A stretch of DNA of 64,000 nt from Dermatophilaceae bacterium Soc4.6 (GTDB lineage: Bacteria > Actinomycetota > Actinomycetes > Actinomycetales > Dermatophilaceae). Positions within the stretch are counted from its first letter, which is position 1; every line of letters begins with the position of its first letter. Location: contig JAZGVH010000002.1 of assembly GCA_039889245.1 (NCBI GenBank), forward strand, positions 992,001 through 1,056,000. Direction: 5' to 3'. The translations under genes and the position numbers were made by a program. This document shows positions 27,083 through 37,747 of the stretch, piece by piece. Below the pieces are notes generated by a model. The model had not been told where the DNA came from and did no database searches. It saw only the letters and a list, made by a program, of their open reading frames with translations.

Positions 27083-27932
27083 CGGGCCGCACGTGCACGA
27101 CGTCACCCGCGGCCCAGGCGGTGCGCACCCCACCGACGTCGATGACCAGGCGGCCCTCGTCGTCGACCTCGACGACGGTGCCGACGACGTCGGGCGCCCC
27201 GAGCCGGTGCAGCCGCACCTCCCGGCCCAGGGTCGAGCAGGCCTGCCGGTAGGCCGCCCGCTCACCAGCGACGGCCGGCCCACCCCCCGTCAGCGCTGAG
27301 TAGGCCTGGCCGAGGTGGGTGAGGACGGCAGCGGCGAGGTCGGTCAGGTCCATCCCGTCGGTGCCGTCGGTGCCGTCGGTGCTGTCGGTGCCGCCCATGG
27401 CGGACCGGGCCAGCGCCAGCGAGGTGGCCGTCGGGACGGGGAGGTCGTCGCGACCCTGCGCGACGTTGAGGCCGATGCCGATGGCGACGACCGCGCCCCG
27501 GGCCGAGTCGGTGGCCCCACCGACCTCGCAGAGGATGCCGCACACCTTGCGGTCGTCCTCGGCAGGCAGCAGCACGTCGTTGGGCCATTTGAGCACGGCC
27601 TCGAGCCCGCAGACCCCGCGCACGGCCCGCTGCACGGCGAGCCCGGTGAGCAGCGGCAGCCAGCCCGCACCGACCGCCGGCAGCGGCACGGTGGCGGTGA
27701 GCAGCAGCGAGGCGCCGGGCGGGGACTCCCAGGCGCGGGACATCCGTCCGCGACCGGCGCTCTGGTGGTCGGCGAGGACCACCAGGCCGGGCCGGGCGAG
27801 CTCGAGCGCGCGGGCGTTCGTCGACGCGGTCGTGCGGTGGTGCTCGAGCTCGACCCAGGGGCTGCCTGCAGGCCCGCCTGACGACGTGACCAACGACGCA
27901 CGCAGACGGTCCGGCTCCACCAGTCGAGTCAT
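27075..27932 (-). CDS. birA: Biotin-[acetyl-CoA-carboxylase] ligase
   Basis: This 285-residue enzyme activates biotin with ATP and attaches it to biotin carboxyl carrier protein. The catalytic core shows [20 protein letters not shown], the biotin-AMP loop [20 protein letters not shown] (GRGR), [21 protein letters not shown] (catalytic Lys) and [11 protein letters not shown]. The SH3-like C-terminal domain ends at VVHVRPAR. It has no N-terminal DNA-binding domain, so it is a monofunctional class I ligase. An acidic linker of repeated Thr-Asp-Gly comes from a 9-bp minisatellite. It is divergent from the carboxylase beta subunit gene by 25 bp, a functional pairing also seen in M. tuberculosis. 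Confidence 0.95.
   Translation of the reverse strand: MTRLVEPDRLRASLVTSSGGPAGSPWVELEHHRTTASTNARALELARPGLVVLADHQSAGRGRMSRAWESPPGASLLLTATVPLPAVGAGWLPLLTGLAVQRAVRGVCGLEAVLKWPNDVLLPAEDDRKVCGILCEVGGATDSARGAVVAIGIGLNVAQGRDDLPVPTATSLALARSAMGGTDSTDGTDGTDGMDLTDLAAAVLTHLGQAYSALTGGGPAVAGERAAYRQACSTLGREVRLHRLGAPDVVGTVVEVDDEGRLVIDVGGVRTAWAAGDVVHVRPAR
27355..27390. repeat. Four 9-bp tandem repeats (CCGTCGGTG) within birA
   Basis: Three exact copies and one with a single mismatch encode the [13 protein letters not shown] linker of BirA. The unit length keeps the frame, so length can vary without loss of function. Confidence 0.8.
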
Positions 27933-27957
27933 GGGACCCAAGGCTAGGCTGCCCGCC

Positions 27958-29546
<1,589 letters not shown>

Positions 29547-29550
<4 letters not shown>

Positions 29551-29807
29551 CCGGGGAGGGCGAGCAGGACTCTGCCGCAACGGAGCCCGAGTCACCTGTG
29601 GCGGTGGCCCCAGCGATCCGAGTGGTCTCCGGATGGCCGACCGACGATGAGCTGGCCGCCCTCGTCGCGGTCCTCACGGCGGCGGCGTCCGGCAACGAGC
29701 CGGCGCCACCCCCGGTGGGGTCGCGGTGGAGCTCGCCGAGCGGGCGGCTCCGCAGCGCCTACGGTCCGTCCCGCGGCGGCTGGCGCGCCTCCGGCCTGCC
29801 GAGCTGA
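29547..29807 (+). CDS. accE: Acyl-CoA carboxylase epsilon subunit
   Basis: This small 86-residue actinobacterial subunit promotes alpha-beta complex assembly. After a variable acidic N-terminus it has the conserved [20 protein letters not shown], then a linker and the C-terminal [18 protein letters not shown] ending, where family members show a W...GLP motif. The GTG overlaps the stop of the beta subunit gene. The position matches accE5 in M. tuberculosis. It is convergent with the PucR regulator gene. Confidence 0.9.
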
Positions 29808-29864
29808 GCGAGCCCCCCTCCCCACCGACCTGTCCTGACCGCAGACACGCGGGCGCACCTCGGG

Positions 29865-30959
29865 CTAGGGGCGCTCGGGGTGGTCAGCCGCCCACAGCGC
29901 CACGGCCAGGGCCACCCGGTCGGCGAACCGCAGCGGGTTGCGGTGCGTGATCTCGTGCACCCGCTGCAGCCGGTGGCGCACGGTGTTGACGTGCAGGAAC
30001 TGCTCGCTCGCTGTGCGCTGAAGTGACCCGTCATTGCTCAGGAAGACTCGCAGGGTCTCGACCTGGCTGGTGCCGTGGCGGGCATCCGACTCGAGCAGCG
30101 GGCGCACGACCTGGTCGACGAACGGTGCGAGCACGGCGGCCGGGAGCTGCTCCATCAACCCCTCGAACGTCGCGAGCTCCTCGGCCCCCACCACCCGACG
30201 ACCGCGGTGGGTCAGGTCGAGTGCCGCCCGGCTGTCGGCGAGGGCCCGGGAGAGCGACCGCGCGGGCACCTCGCCGCTCAGCCCACAGGGCAGCCGGGCT
30301 GACTCGGCGGCGGCCCGCGCCGACTGCGGCGTCGCCGTGACGGCGAAGACCAGCGTCCCGGTGTCACCGAGCACCGCGGTGGGCAGGTGCTCGAGCAGCC
30401 GGGTGACACTGCCCGCCGGCCACGCCGAGACGGTCAGCGTGACCGCCTCGGCCAGCCCGGCCCGCCCCAGCGCCGGCTGCAGCGCGCGGGGGTCGGCGAG
30501 GCCCTCGGCCACGAGCGCCATCAGCTGCCCGACCTGCTCGACCTCGCGCACCCGGGCCACGTCACGGTCGGCGGCCGTCGTCCGCCACTGCTCGACGTGC
30601 TCCGCCACGGCATGGAAGGGCACACCCGGCGGCAGGTCCAGCAGCGCGAGACCGTGCGTGCGGCACGACTCGAGCAGGGCGTGGGGTATGGAGTCGTGCA
30701 CATCGCCGGTGCCGAAGCAGATGCCGGCGCAGCCCGCCGCCGCGACGGCGGAGGCGAAGGACCGACAGGCTCCCACGGAGGTCAACGACAGACCCACGGT
30801 GCAGACCAGGGCGTCGGCCCGCAGGTAGGGGCCGGGCTCGGGCAGCTCGGTCGCGTGGACCCACCGGACCTCCCGCTCGAGCGACGGGCCGCCGACGTCC
30901 ACCCCGAGCCGCAGACCCGCCACCGCCACGAGGACGCGCAGCGTGAGGGGGGTCGTCAT
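29865..30959 (-). CDS. PucR family transcriptional regulator
   Basis: This 364-residue regulator has an N-terminal PucR-type ligand domain (VRWVHATELPEPGPYLRADA, GICFGTGDVHDSIPHALLES). A middle GGDEF-like/CdaR region and a C-terminal PucR helix-turn-helix follow (VETLRVFLSNDGSLQRTASE then QFLHVNTVRHRLQRVHEITH). Members control purine, amino-acid or other nitrogen catabolic genes in response to substrate. It is divergent from the APC permease operon with a 154-bp gap holding an inverted repeat (CCACAAGG...CCTTGTGG), so it probably controls that operon. Confidence 0.9.
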   Translation of the reverse strand: MTTPLTLRVLVAVAGLRLGVDVGGPSLEREVRWVHATELPEPGPYLRADALVCTVGLSLTSVGACRSFASAVAAAGCAGICFGTGDVHDSIPHALLESCRTHGLALLDLPPGVPFHAVAEHVEQWRTTAADRDVARVREVEQVGQLMALVAEGLADPRALQPALGRAGLAEAVTLTVSAWPAGSVTRLLEHLPTAVLGDTGTLVFAVTATPQSARAAAESARLPCGLSGEVPARSLSRALADSRAALDLTHRGRRVVGAEELATFEGLMEQLPAAVLAPFVDQVVRPLLESDARHGTSQVETLRVFLSNDGSLQRTASEQFLHVNTVRHRLQRVHEITHRNPLRFADRVALAVALWAADHPERP

Positions 30960-31001
30960 GGCCAGAAACTACCCCGACCGGACCGCCGTCGTTGGAGGTT
31001 C

Positions 31002-31061
31002 CCACAAGGAGGACCGACGAGCCCCGTGCAAGGCCCCCGAATATCGGCGCAGACCTTGTGG
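31002..31061. promoter_or_regulatory. Candidate PucR operator: 8-bp inverted half-sites 52 bp apart
   Basis: CCACAAGG (31002-31009) and its exact reverse complement CCTTGTGG (31054-31061) lie in the intergenic region between the PucR gene and the permease. The centre distance of 52 bp is about five helical turns, suiting a dimer pair or loop. Function is inferred from position. Confidence 0.35.
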
Positions 31062-31113
31062 ACGGCCACCCCCCCGCTGACACCATGGCCCAACCCAGCC
31101 CAGGAGGACCCCC

Positions 31114-32592
31114 GTGTCGACCGCCCCGCCGCTGCCACTGACCGACCACACCCTCAAGCGCGAGTTCTCGCTGTGGTCGTCCTTCACCTTCGCCTTTGCC
31201 TTCATCTCGCCGATCGTGGCGCTCTACGGCATCTTCGCGCTCGCCATCAGCACCGCCGGCCCGTCGTTCTGGTGGGCCTTCCCGGTGGTGTTCCTCGGGC
31301 AGATGCTCGTGGCCCTCGTGTTCGCGATGCTGGTCTCCCGCTGGCCCTTCGAGGGCTCCATCTACCAGTGGTCGCGGCGCCTCATCGGCACCGGCTACGG
31401 CTGGTTCGCCGGCTGGGCATACCTGTGGACGCTCGTCATCGCGATGGCCACCGTGGCCCTCGGTGCCGCCGGGTTCCTGGCCAGCATCATCGGCATCGAC
31501 AACGCCAGCGCCGGCCAGAAGGCCCTCATCGCTCTCGTGATCCTCGTGCTCGGCACGGTGCTCAACCTCGTCGGCCGCACGGCGCTGAAGGTCTTCATGA
31601 CCGGCAGCATCATCGCCGAGGTCGTCGGCTCCATCGGCCTGGGCACGTGGCTCCTGCTCTTCCACCGCCACAACCCGATCAGCGTGCTGACCAGCGGTGG
31701 AGGTGACACCCCCGGATACCTGTCGCTCTCAGGCCCCTTCCTCGTCGCGCTCGCGTTCGTCGGCTTCTCGTTCGTCGGGTTCGAGAGCGCCGGTGCCATC
31801 GCCGAGGAGGTCCACGAGCCCCGCAAGAACCTGCCCAAGGCGGTCATCCTCTCGCTGACCATCATCGCGGCGGTGGTGATGTACGCCAGCCTCTCCATCA
31901 TCCTGGCCATCCCCGACCTCGGAGCGGTCACGAGCGGTGCCGACGCCGACCCCGTGACGTCGACGCTCACCTCCCAGCTCGGCACCGGCATCGCCAAGCC
32001 CGTCGAGGTCCTCTTCGTCATCGGCTTCCTGGCCAGCTTCCTCGCCCTGCAGACCTCGGCCTCGCGCATCATCTGGTCCTACGCCCGCGACGGCGCCCTG
32101 CCCGCGTCGTCGCTGCTGACGCGCCTGAGCGAGCGCCAGCGCATCCCCGTGGCCGCCCTGCTCGTCACGACCGTGATCGGCGCGGCGCTCTTCCTGCTGA
32201 GCAACCTCGCGTCCAACGTCTACACCCTGATGGTCAACTTCTCGGCCGGCGGGTTCTTCTTCGCCTTCCTCTTCCCGCTCGTCGGCTCGCTCGTGGTCCA
32301 GCTGCGGGGAGGGTGGCGGGCCGGGCCCTTCAGCCTCGGCCGGGCCACGGTGCCCGTCACCGCCGTCGCCACCGTCTGGGCCCTGCTGCAGTTCCTCAAC
32401 ATCGCCTGGCCGCGGCTGGTCTACGACCAGCGCTACCTCGACTGGTCGGTGTTCGTCATCATCGGCGTGCTGGCCGTCGTCGGCGGGGCGATCTACGCCT
32501 CGGTGCGAGGTCGTATCAGCGCCGCGTCGGTCGTCGAGGACGACGAGGCGCAGGACGAGGCCGCCGACGCCCTGACCGCGACGCCGCGATGA
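31114..32592 (+). CDS. APC family amino acid/amine permease
   Basis: This 492-residue integral membrane transporter has about 12 helices. It begins LKREFSLWSSFTFAFAFISP and carries the APC consensus helix 1 region (ISPIVALYGIFALAI). GFSFVGFESAGAIAEEVHEP-RKNLPKAV matches the conserved intracellular motif after helix 6, and ASRIIWSYARDGALPASSLL matches helix 8. APC permeases import amino acids, polyamines or related amines. AGGAGG lies 5 nt before the GTG. It is the first gene of a five-gene run whose enzymes (two SDRs, ureohydrolase, amide hydrolase) suggest a nitrogen-rich substrate such as a guanidino or ureido compound. The next gene overlaps its stop. Confidence 0.92.
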   Translation: MSTAPPLPLTDHTLKREFSLWSSFTFAFAFISPIVALYGIFALAISTAGPSFWWAFPVVFLGQMLVALVFAMLVSRWPFEGSIYQWSRRLIGTGYGWFAGWAYLWTLVIAMATVALGAAGFLASIIGIDNASAGQKALIALVILVLGTVLNLVGRTALKVFMTGSIIAEVVGSIGLGTWLLLFHRHNPISVLTSGGGDTPGYLSLSGPFLVALAFVGFSFVGFESAGAIAEEVHEPRKNLPKAVILSLTIIAAVVMYASLSIILAIPDLGAVTSGADADPVTSTLTSQLGTGIAKPVEVLFVIGFLASFLALQTSASRIIWSYARDGALPASSLLTRLSERQRIPVAALLVTTVIGAALFLLSNLASNVYTLMVNFSAGGFFFAFLFPLVGSLVVQLRGGWRAGPFSLGRATVPVTAVATVWALLQFLNIAWPRLVYDQRYLDWSVFVIIGVLAVVGGAIYASVRGRISAASVVEDDEAQDEAADALTATPR

Positions 32593-33320
32593 CGACGCCG
32601 GCAGCCTCGACTCACGCGCCGGTCCCGGCGGGCCTGGCCGTGGTGACGGGCGCCGCCAGCGGCATCGGCCGCGCCGTGGCGCACGACCTCACCACCCTCG
32701 GCTGGCTCGTCGCGGGTCTCGACCTCGCTCCGGTCGACGGCTGCGCCTTCTCGGCGGTGGTCGACATGACCGACGGCGCCGCCGTGGCGCAGGCCGTTCG
32801 ACAGGCCGAGGTCAGCCTCGGTGTGCCGGTCGGCGCCGCGGTATCGGTGGCCGGTCACTACGAGATGGCTCCGGTCAGCGACATCACGCCGCAGGCCTGG
32901 CACCGGATGGTGAGGGTGCACGTCGGCGGCCTGCTGCACCTGACCAAAGCCGTGCTGCCCGGCATGATCGCGCGTGGCGCTGGCTCCGTGGTGGCCGTCT
33001 CCAGCGAGCTCGCGGTCGGGGGCGGGGCGGACGACGCGCACTACGCAGCCGCCAAGGGCGCCGTCATCGGCCTGGCGCGCAGCCTCGCCGCCGAGGTCGC
33101 CCCCTCCGGCGTTCGGGTGAACGTCGTGGCCCCCGGCCCGACCGACACCCCACTGCTCGCCCCGGACTCGCCGTGGCGGGAGCCCTCCTACCTACGGACC
33201 CTGCCGGCGGGCCGGCTGGTGCGACCCGACGAGGTGTCGCGCTGCGTCACCTTCCTCGTCGACGAGGGCACCTTCTGTGTCGGCGAGGTCGTCAACGTCA
33301 ACGCCGGGGCGGTGATCTGA
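32589..33320 (+). CDS. SDR family oxidoreductase (first of two)
   Basis: This 243-residue classical SDR has a cofactor motif AVVTGAASGIGRAVAHDLTT with an acidic Asp (GLDLAPVDG) favouring NAD. The catalytic Ser is in VVAVSSELAVGG and the YxxxK in DDAHYAAAKGAVIGLARSLA, with the closing APGPTDTPLL and VNVNAGAVI. ATG overlaps the permease stop (ATGA) and the next SDR starts immediately after its stop. It probably oxidises a hydroxyl on the imported substrate or a breakdown product. The specific substrate is unknown. Confidence 0.92.
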   Translation: MTTPAASTHAPVPAGLAVVTGAASGIGRAVAHDLTTLGWLVAGLDLAPVDGCAFSAVVDMTDGAAVAQAVRQAEVSLGVPVGAAVSVAGHYEMAPVSDITPQAWHRMVRVHVGGLLHLTKAVLPGMIARGAGSVVAVSSELAVGGGADDAHYAAAKGAVIGLARSLAAEVAPSGVRVNVVAPGPTDTPLLAPDSPWREPSYLRTLPAGRLVRPDEVSRCVTFLVDEGTFCVGEVVNVNAGAVI

Positions 33321-34106
33321 GTGGCTCCCGCACCCTCGACGAGCACCGGCCGACTGCACGGGCAGGTCGCCCTCGTCACCGGCGCCGCCCAGGGCATGGG
33401 CGCAGCCCATGCCCGGCGGCTCGCCGCCGACGGTGCCGTGGTCGCCGTCAACGACCGCGAGGCATCGCCCGCCCTCTCCGCGCTGGCGCAGGAGATCGGC
33501 GGGATCGCTGCCCCGGGTGACGTGTCCGACCGTGAGCAGGCGCTGGCCCTCGTCGCCCACGTCTCCGAGCGGGTGGGTGACGTCGACGTCCTGGTCGCCA
33601 ACCACGCCTTCATGACCATGGGCCCCCTGGTCGACGCCGACCTCGAGCAGTGGTGGAAGGTCGTGGACACCAACCTCGGTGGCACCCTCTGGCTCGTGCA
33701 GGCGGTGCTCCCGGGGATGCGCCGGCGCGGCGCGGGGCGCATCGTCGTCATCTCCAGCGAGTGGGGTGTGACCGGCTGGCCGGGGGCCACGGCATACGGG
33801 GCCTCGAAGGCCGGGCTGATCTCCCTGGTCAAGACCCTGGGGCGCGAGCTCGCTCCCGAGGGCATCGTGGTCAACGCCATCGCGCCCGGCGTGGTCGACA
33901 CGCCGCAGCTCGAGGTGGATGCCCGGGACGCGGGCCTCACGCTCGAGGCCATGCACGCCGTCTACGGCGCGCAGATCCCGCTGGGGCGCATCGGCCGTCC
34001 CGACGAGATCTCGGCCGTGGTCGCACTGCTGGCCGACCCGTCGATGTCCTCGATGGTCGGCCAGGTGCTCCAGGCCAACGGCGGGTCTACCCGGTCGCGC
34101 GCCTGA
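33321..34106 (+). CDS. SDR family oxidoreductase (second of two)
   Basis: This 261-residue SDR has [20 protein letters not shown] (TGxxxGxG variant with Met), an Asp-containing [10 protein letters not shown], the catalytic Ser in [20 protein letters not shown] and [20 protein letters not shown]. It belongs to the same broad family as the preceding gene but is not a near copy. Two SDRs in one operon suggest sequential oxidation steps or use of two stereoisomers. GTG follows directly on the previous stop. The ureohydrolase starts 55 bp downstream with its own strong ribosome site. Confidence 0.92.
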   Translation: MAPAPSTSTGRLHGQVALVTGAAQGMGAAHARRLAADGAVVAVNDREASPALSALAQEIGGIAAPGDVSDREQALALVAHVSERVGDVDVLVANHAFMTMGPLVDADLEQWWKVVDTNLGGTLWLVQAVLPGMRRRGAGRIVVISSEWGVTGWPGATAYGASKAGLISLVKTLGRELAPEGIVVNAIAPGVVDTPQLEVDARDAGLTLEAMHAVYGAQIPLGRIGRPDEISAVVALLADPSMSSMVGQVLQANGGSTRSRA

Positions 34107-34161
34107 CGCCCCCGCCCAGCCCCGACCCAGCCCTGACCCAACGACACCAAGGAGCCACATC

Positions 34162-35148
34162 GTGGTGGAACCACACGTCAGACAGCCCCACGGCGGCCTC
34201 GGCCAGGTCGACGCCCGGACCGTGCCGCGGTATGCCGGCCTGACCACCTTCGCGCGGCTGCCACGCCTCGAGGACGTCGAGCGCTACGACGTCGCCGTCG
34301 TCGGGGTGCCGTTCGACGCAGGGGTCACCTACCGGCCCGGCGCGCGGTTCGGCCCGGCGGCCATCCGCGAGGCCTCCCGGCTGCTGCGCCCCTACAACCC
34401 GGCCCTCGACGCCTTGCCGTTCGAGCTGGCCCAGGTCGTCGACGCCGGCGACGTCGACTGCAACCCCTTCGACGTCACCGAGGCGCTCACGCAGATCGAG
34501 GAGGGCCTCAAGGGGCTTCTTGCAGAGGGGTCCTCGTTCGTGGCACTGGGTGGTGACCACACCATCGCCCTCCCCGCCCTGCGAGCCGTCCACTCGGTCG
34601 CCGGCCCGGTGGCTCTCGTGCACTTCGATGCCCATCTCGACACCTGGGACACCTACTTCGGTGCGCCCTACACACACGGCACACCGTTCCGCCGGGCCTC
34701 CGAGGAGGGGCTCGTCATCAAGGGCCGCTCGGCCCACGTCGGCATCCGCGGGTCGCTCTACGACCGGCAGGACCTGCTCGACGACGAGGAGCTGGGCTTC
34801 ACCGTGGTGCACTGCCGCGACATCGAGCAGATCGGTGTGCAGGGGGTGCTCGAGCGGGTGCTGGAACGCGTGGGTGACTCGCCGGTCTACGTCTCCATCG
34901 ACATCGACGTGCTCGACCCCGCATTCGCCCCCGCTACCGGGACACCGGAGGCCGGGGGCATGACCAGCCGCGAGCTGCTCGCGGTGCTGCGCGGAATGAG
35001 CTCCCTCGACCTGGTCGGCGCCGACGTCGTCGAGGTGTCACCGGCCTACGACCACGCGCAGGTGACAGCCGTGGCGGCCGCGAACGTCGCCTACGAGCTC
35101 GTGACCATCCTCGCCCTGAAGCAGCAGCCACCCGGGGGCCGCTCGTGA
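34162..35148 (+). CDS. Ureohydrolase (agmatinase/guanidinobutyrase-like)
   Basis: This 328-residue dinuclear-metal hydrolase releases urea from a guanidino group. Metal ligands are seen in [14 protein letters not shown] (His133), FDAHLDTW (Asp156, His158, Asp160) and [20 protein letters not shown] (Asp247, Asp249). Also present are [20 protein letters not shown] and [14 protein letters not shown]. Automatic labels would be agmatinase. The same fold covers guanidinobutyrase, guanidinopropionase, proclavaminate amidinohydrolase and guanidine hydrolase, so the substrate is open. AAGGAG lies 7 nt before the first of two adjacent GTGs. The next gene overlaps its stop. Confidence 0.9.
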   Translation: MVEPHVRQPHGGLGQVDARTVPRYAGLTTFARLPRLEDVERYDVAVVGVPFDAGVTYRPGARFGPAAIREASRLLRPYNPALDALPFELAQVVDAGDVDCNPFDVTEALTQIEEGLKGLLAEGSSFVALGGDHTIALPALRAVHSVAGPVALVHFDAHLDTWDTYFGAPYTHGTPFRRASEEGLVIKGRSAHVGIRGSLYDRQDLLDDEELGFTVVHCRDIEQIGVQGVLERVLERVGDSPVYVSIDIDVLDPAFAPATGTPEAGGMTSRELLAVLRGMSSLDLVGADVVEVSPAYDHAQVTAVAAANVAYELVTILALKQQPPGGRS

Positions 35149-36014
35149 GCGTGCCCGCCGGACCACTTGAGTGGCCCGACGGTCACTCTGCCGCAGCGGC
35201 GTTCACCTTCGACCTCGACGCCGAGTCGGCCGTCCTGTGGGGGGCCCCGCAGACGGCGCAGCGAATGGGCATCATCAGCCATCAGGCCTACGGACCGCTC
35301 GTCGGTGTGCCGCGTCTGCTGCGGATGCTGGAGCGGCACGGGGTGCGCTCGACCTTCTTCGTGCCTGGGTACACGGCCCACCGCTACCCCGACGTCGTGC
35401 GCGACATCGTCGCCGCGGGTCACGAGATCGGCCACCACGGCTACCTGCACGAGCAGCCGTCGGGGCTCACCGAGCAGGAGGAGGAGACCGCCCTCGACCG
35501 CGGCCTCGCGGCCCTCGAGCAGGTCGCGGGCGTCCGCCCCGTCGGCTACCGCGCTCCGATGTGGGACCTCTCGTGGCGCACCCCTGCCCTCCTCGCTGAG
35601 CGCGGGTTCCTCTATGACTCGACGCTGATGGACGCCGACGTGCCCTACGAGCTGGCGATCCGGCCAGGGGCGCAGCAGTCGCTCGTCGAGATCCCCATCC
35701 AGTGGGCCCTCGACGACTGGGAGCAGTACTGCTACCTGCCCGAGATCTCTGGCAGCGGACTGATCGAGACCCCGGCCAAGGCGCGCGAGCTCTGGCAGGG
35801 CGAGTACGACGCGATGACCGCCGAAGGCGGGTGCTGGGTGCTGACCAACCACCCCTTCCTGAGTGGTCGCCCGGCGCGGGCCCGCGCGCTCGAGGCGCTG
35901 ATGGAGCATGTCGTCGCGAACCCCTCGTCATGGGTCGCGTCGCTCGGCGAGATCGCCGCGCACGTGCGCGGGCTGGGACTCACGCCTCGCACGATCGAGC
36001 CGCCCCGGCTCTGA
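35145..36014 (+). CDS. Polysaccharide deacetylase-fold amide hydrolase (HpPgdA/PuuE-like)
   Basis: This 289-residue cytoplasmic protein has no signal peptide or membrane anchor. NodB-fold motifs are [14 protein letters not shown] (Asp23, Asp25), [18 protein letters not shown] (His98, His102) and [11 protein letters not shown], with [12 protein letters not shown] and [11 protein letters not shown]. The pattern fits the HpPgdA/allantoinase PuuE subgroup, which acts on small cyclic or linear amides, rather than secreted chitin or peptidoglycan deacetylases. The GTG overlaps the ureohydrolase stop. It is the last gene of the PucR-linked operon and may open a ring or remove an acyl group before or after urea release. 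The actual substrate is unknown. Confidence 0.85.
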   Translation: MSVPAGPLEWPDGHSAAAAFTFDLDAESAVLWGAPQTAQRMGIISHQAYGPLVGVPRLLRMLERHGVRSTFFVPGYTAHRYPDVVRDIVAAGHEIGHHGYLHEQPSGLTEQEEETALDRGLAALEQVAGVRPVGYRAPMWDLSWRTPALLAERGFLYDSTLMDADVPYELAIRPGAQQSLVEIPIQWALDDWEQYCYLPEISGSGLIETPAKARELWQGEYDAMTAEGGCWVLTNHPFLSGRPARARALEALMEHVVANPSSWVASLGEIAAHVRGLGLTPRTIEPPRL

Positions 36015-36241
36015 CGGCCGGGCCGCACCCACACCGACCGTCGCCACGCCGCACGGTGGCCGAACGAGCCGGTCAGGAGCGGCTGCGGCGCCGCTCCCGG
36101 AGGCGGGCGAAGATCCCGGCGGTCGCGACCGCCGGACCCACCGCTCCGCCCGATGTGATCATCCCCGCGGCGACGCCGTGGCTATGGGTGCCGGGGCCAG
36201 TCAGCCGGATAGGTTGGGTGCTTCGGACCCGAAGGAGTGAC

Positions 36242-37747
36242 ATGCCTGGTGTGCACGAGGAGTTCCTGGCGCTGCCGCTGTCGGCGCTGGCTGACGCGGC
36301 GCTGACCCGGGCGCGCGAGCTGGGGGCGGAGTACGCCGCGCTGAGGGTCGTCTCGCAGCGGTCGCAGTACCTCGCGCTGTCGGATCTCGAGCTCGAGACG
36401 TCGTCGACGTCCGACGACGTCGGGCTGGCGGTGCGGGTCGTGCACGACGGCAGCTGGGGCTTCGCCGCCGGGCTGGTCCTGACGGCTCAGGAGGCGGCCC
36501 GACTGGCCGAGCGGGCAGTGGCCGTGGCGCAGGTGAGCCGACCGCTCTCGACCGAGCGCGTCGTGCTGGCCGACGAGCCCGTGCACGCCGACGTGCAGTG
36601 GAGCTCGCCCTACGAGATCGACCCCTTCACCGTCAGCGACCGCGACAAGGTCGCGACCCTCGTCGACCTGTCCGAGCGGCTCGCCGCAGGGGACGGGGTC
36701 GACTTCACCCGCGCCAGCGTGCAGAGCGCGCGGGAGAACGTCTTCTACGCCGACTCGTTCGGCACGAGCACCACGCAGACCCGGGTGCGGCTGCAGCCCA
36801 GCCTGTCGGCGACGGCCCTCGACCGCGCCACCGGCGGCTTCGAGTCGATGCGCACCCTGGCGCCCCCCGCGGCGGCAGGCTGGGAGTACGTCCTCTCGGC
36901 GCAGGCCGGGCTCGCCGACGAGGTGGCGAGCATCCCCGGGCTGCTGGCCGAGAAGGTCAAGGCGCCGTCGGTGCGAGCGGGTGACTACGACCTCGTCATC
37001 GACGGGTCCAACCTCTTCCTCACCGTCCACGAGTCGGTCGGTCACGCCACCGAGCTCGACCGGGTGCTCGGCTACGAGGCCGCCTACGCCGGAACGAGCT
37101 TCGCGACCTTCGACAAGCTCGGCCACTTCGCCTACGGCTCCCCCGCGATGCACGTCACGGGTGACCGCAACACCGACTGGGGCCTGGCGAGCGTCGGGTG
37201 GGACGACGAGGGCGTCGAGGCCCAGTCCTGGGACATCGTCAAGGGCGGCGTGCTCGTCGGCTACCAGACCGACCGGGCGATGGCCGCCCTCAAGGACCTC
37301 GGCCGCAGCAACGGCTCGTCGTATGCCGACAGCGCCCGACACGTGCCCCTGCAGCGGATGGTCAACGTCAGCCTCCAGCCCGACCCCCAGGGCGGCACGG
37401 TCGACGACCTCGTCTCCCGGGTCGAGGACGGTATCTACGTCGTCGGCGACAACTCGTGGTCGATCGACATGCAGCGCTACAACTTCCAGTTCACCGGGCA
37501 GCGGTTCTACCGCATCGAGGGCGGCGTCCTCGCCGGGCAGCTGCGCGACGTCGCCTACCAGGCGACGACGACCGACTTCTGGCGCTCGATGGAGGCGGTC
37601 GGCGGCCCCAGCACCTTCTACCGGGGGGGTGTGCTCAACTGTGGCAAGGCCCAGCCGGGCCAGGTCTCCCCCGCCAGCCACGGGACGCCGGCGGCCCTCT
37701 TCCGCGGCGTGCGGATCCTCAACACCGTGCAGGAGGCGGGTCACTGA
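36242..37747 (+). CDS. tldD: Metalloprotease TldD
   Basis: This 501-residue TldD/PmbA-family peptidase forms a heterodimer with TldE that cleaves unfolded or modified peptides. The HExxxH zinc motif is intact (VHESVGHATELDR: His263, Glu264, His268). Other family blocks are AEYAALRVVSQRSQYLALSD, NTDWGLASVGWDDEGVEAQS, IVKGGVLVGYQTDRAMA and NFQFTGQRFYRIEGGVLAGQ. GAAGGAG lies 5 nt before the ATG. Its stop shares one base with the TldE start (TGATG). Confidence 0.95.
   Translation: MPGVHEEFLALPLSALADAALTRARELGAEYAALRVVSQRSQYLALSDLELETSSTSDDVGLAVRVVHDGSWGFAAGLVLTAQEAARLAERAVAVAQVSRPLSTERVVLADEPVHADVQWSSPYEIDPFTVSDRDKVATLVDLSERLAAGDGVDFTRASVQSARENVFYADSFGTSTTQTRVRLQPSLSATALDRATGGFESMRTLAPPAAAGWEYVLSAQAGLADEVASIPGLLAEKVKAPSVRAGDYDLVIDGSNLFLTVHESVGHATELDRVLGYEAAYAGTSFATFDKLGHFAYGSPAMHVTGDRNTDWGLASVGWDDEGVEAQSWDIVKGGVLVGYQTDRAMAALKDLGRSNGSSYADSARHVPLQRMVNVSLQPDPQGGTVDDLVSRVEDGIYVVGDNSWSIDMQRYNFQFTGQRFYRIEGGVLAGQLRDVAYQATTTDFWRSMEAVGGPSTFYRGGVLNCGKAQPGQVSPASHGTPAALFRGVRILNTVQEAGH

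Noticed and set aside
36073-36243. 56-codon minus-strand ORF ending with a hydrophobic and Arg-rich tail
   Set aside because: Its start codon lies inside the tldD start region and no ribosome site is seen. The tail MITSGGAVGPAVATAGIFAR is tempting but unsupported.
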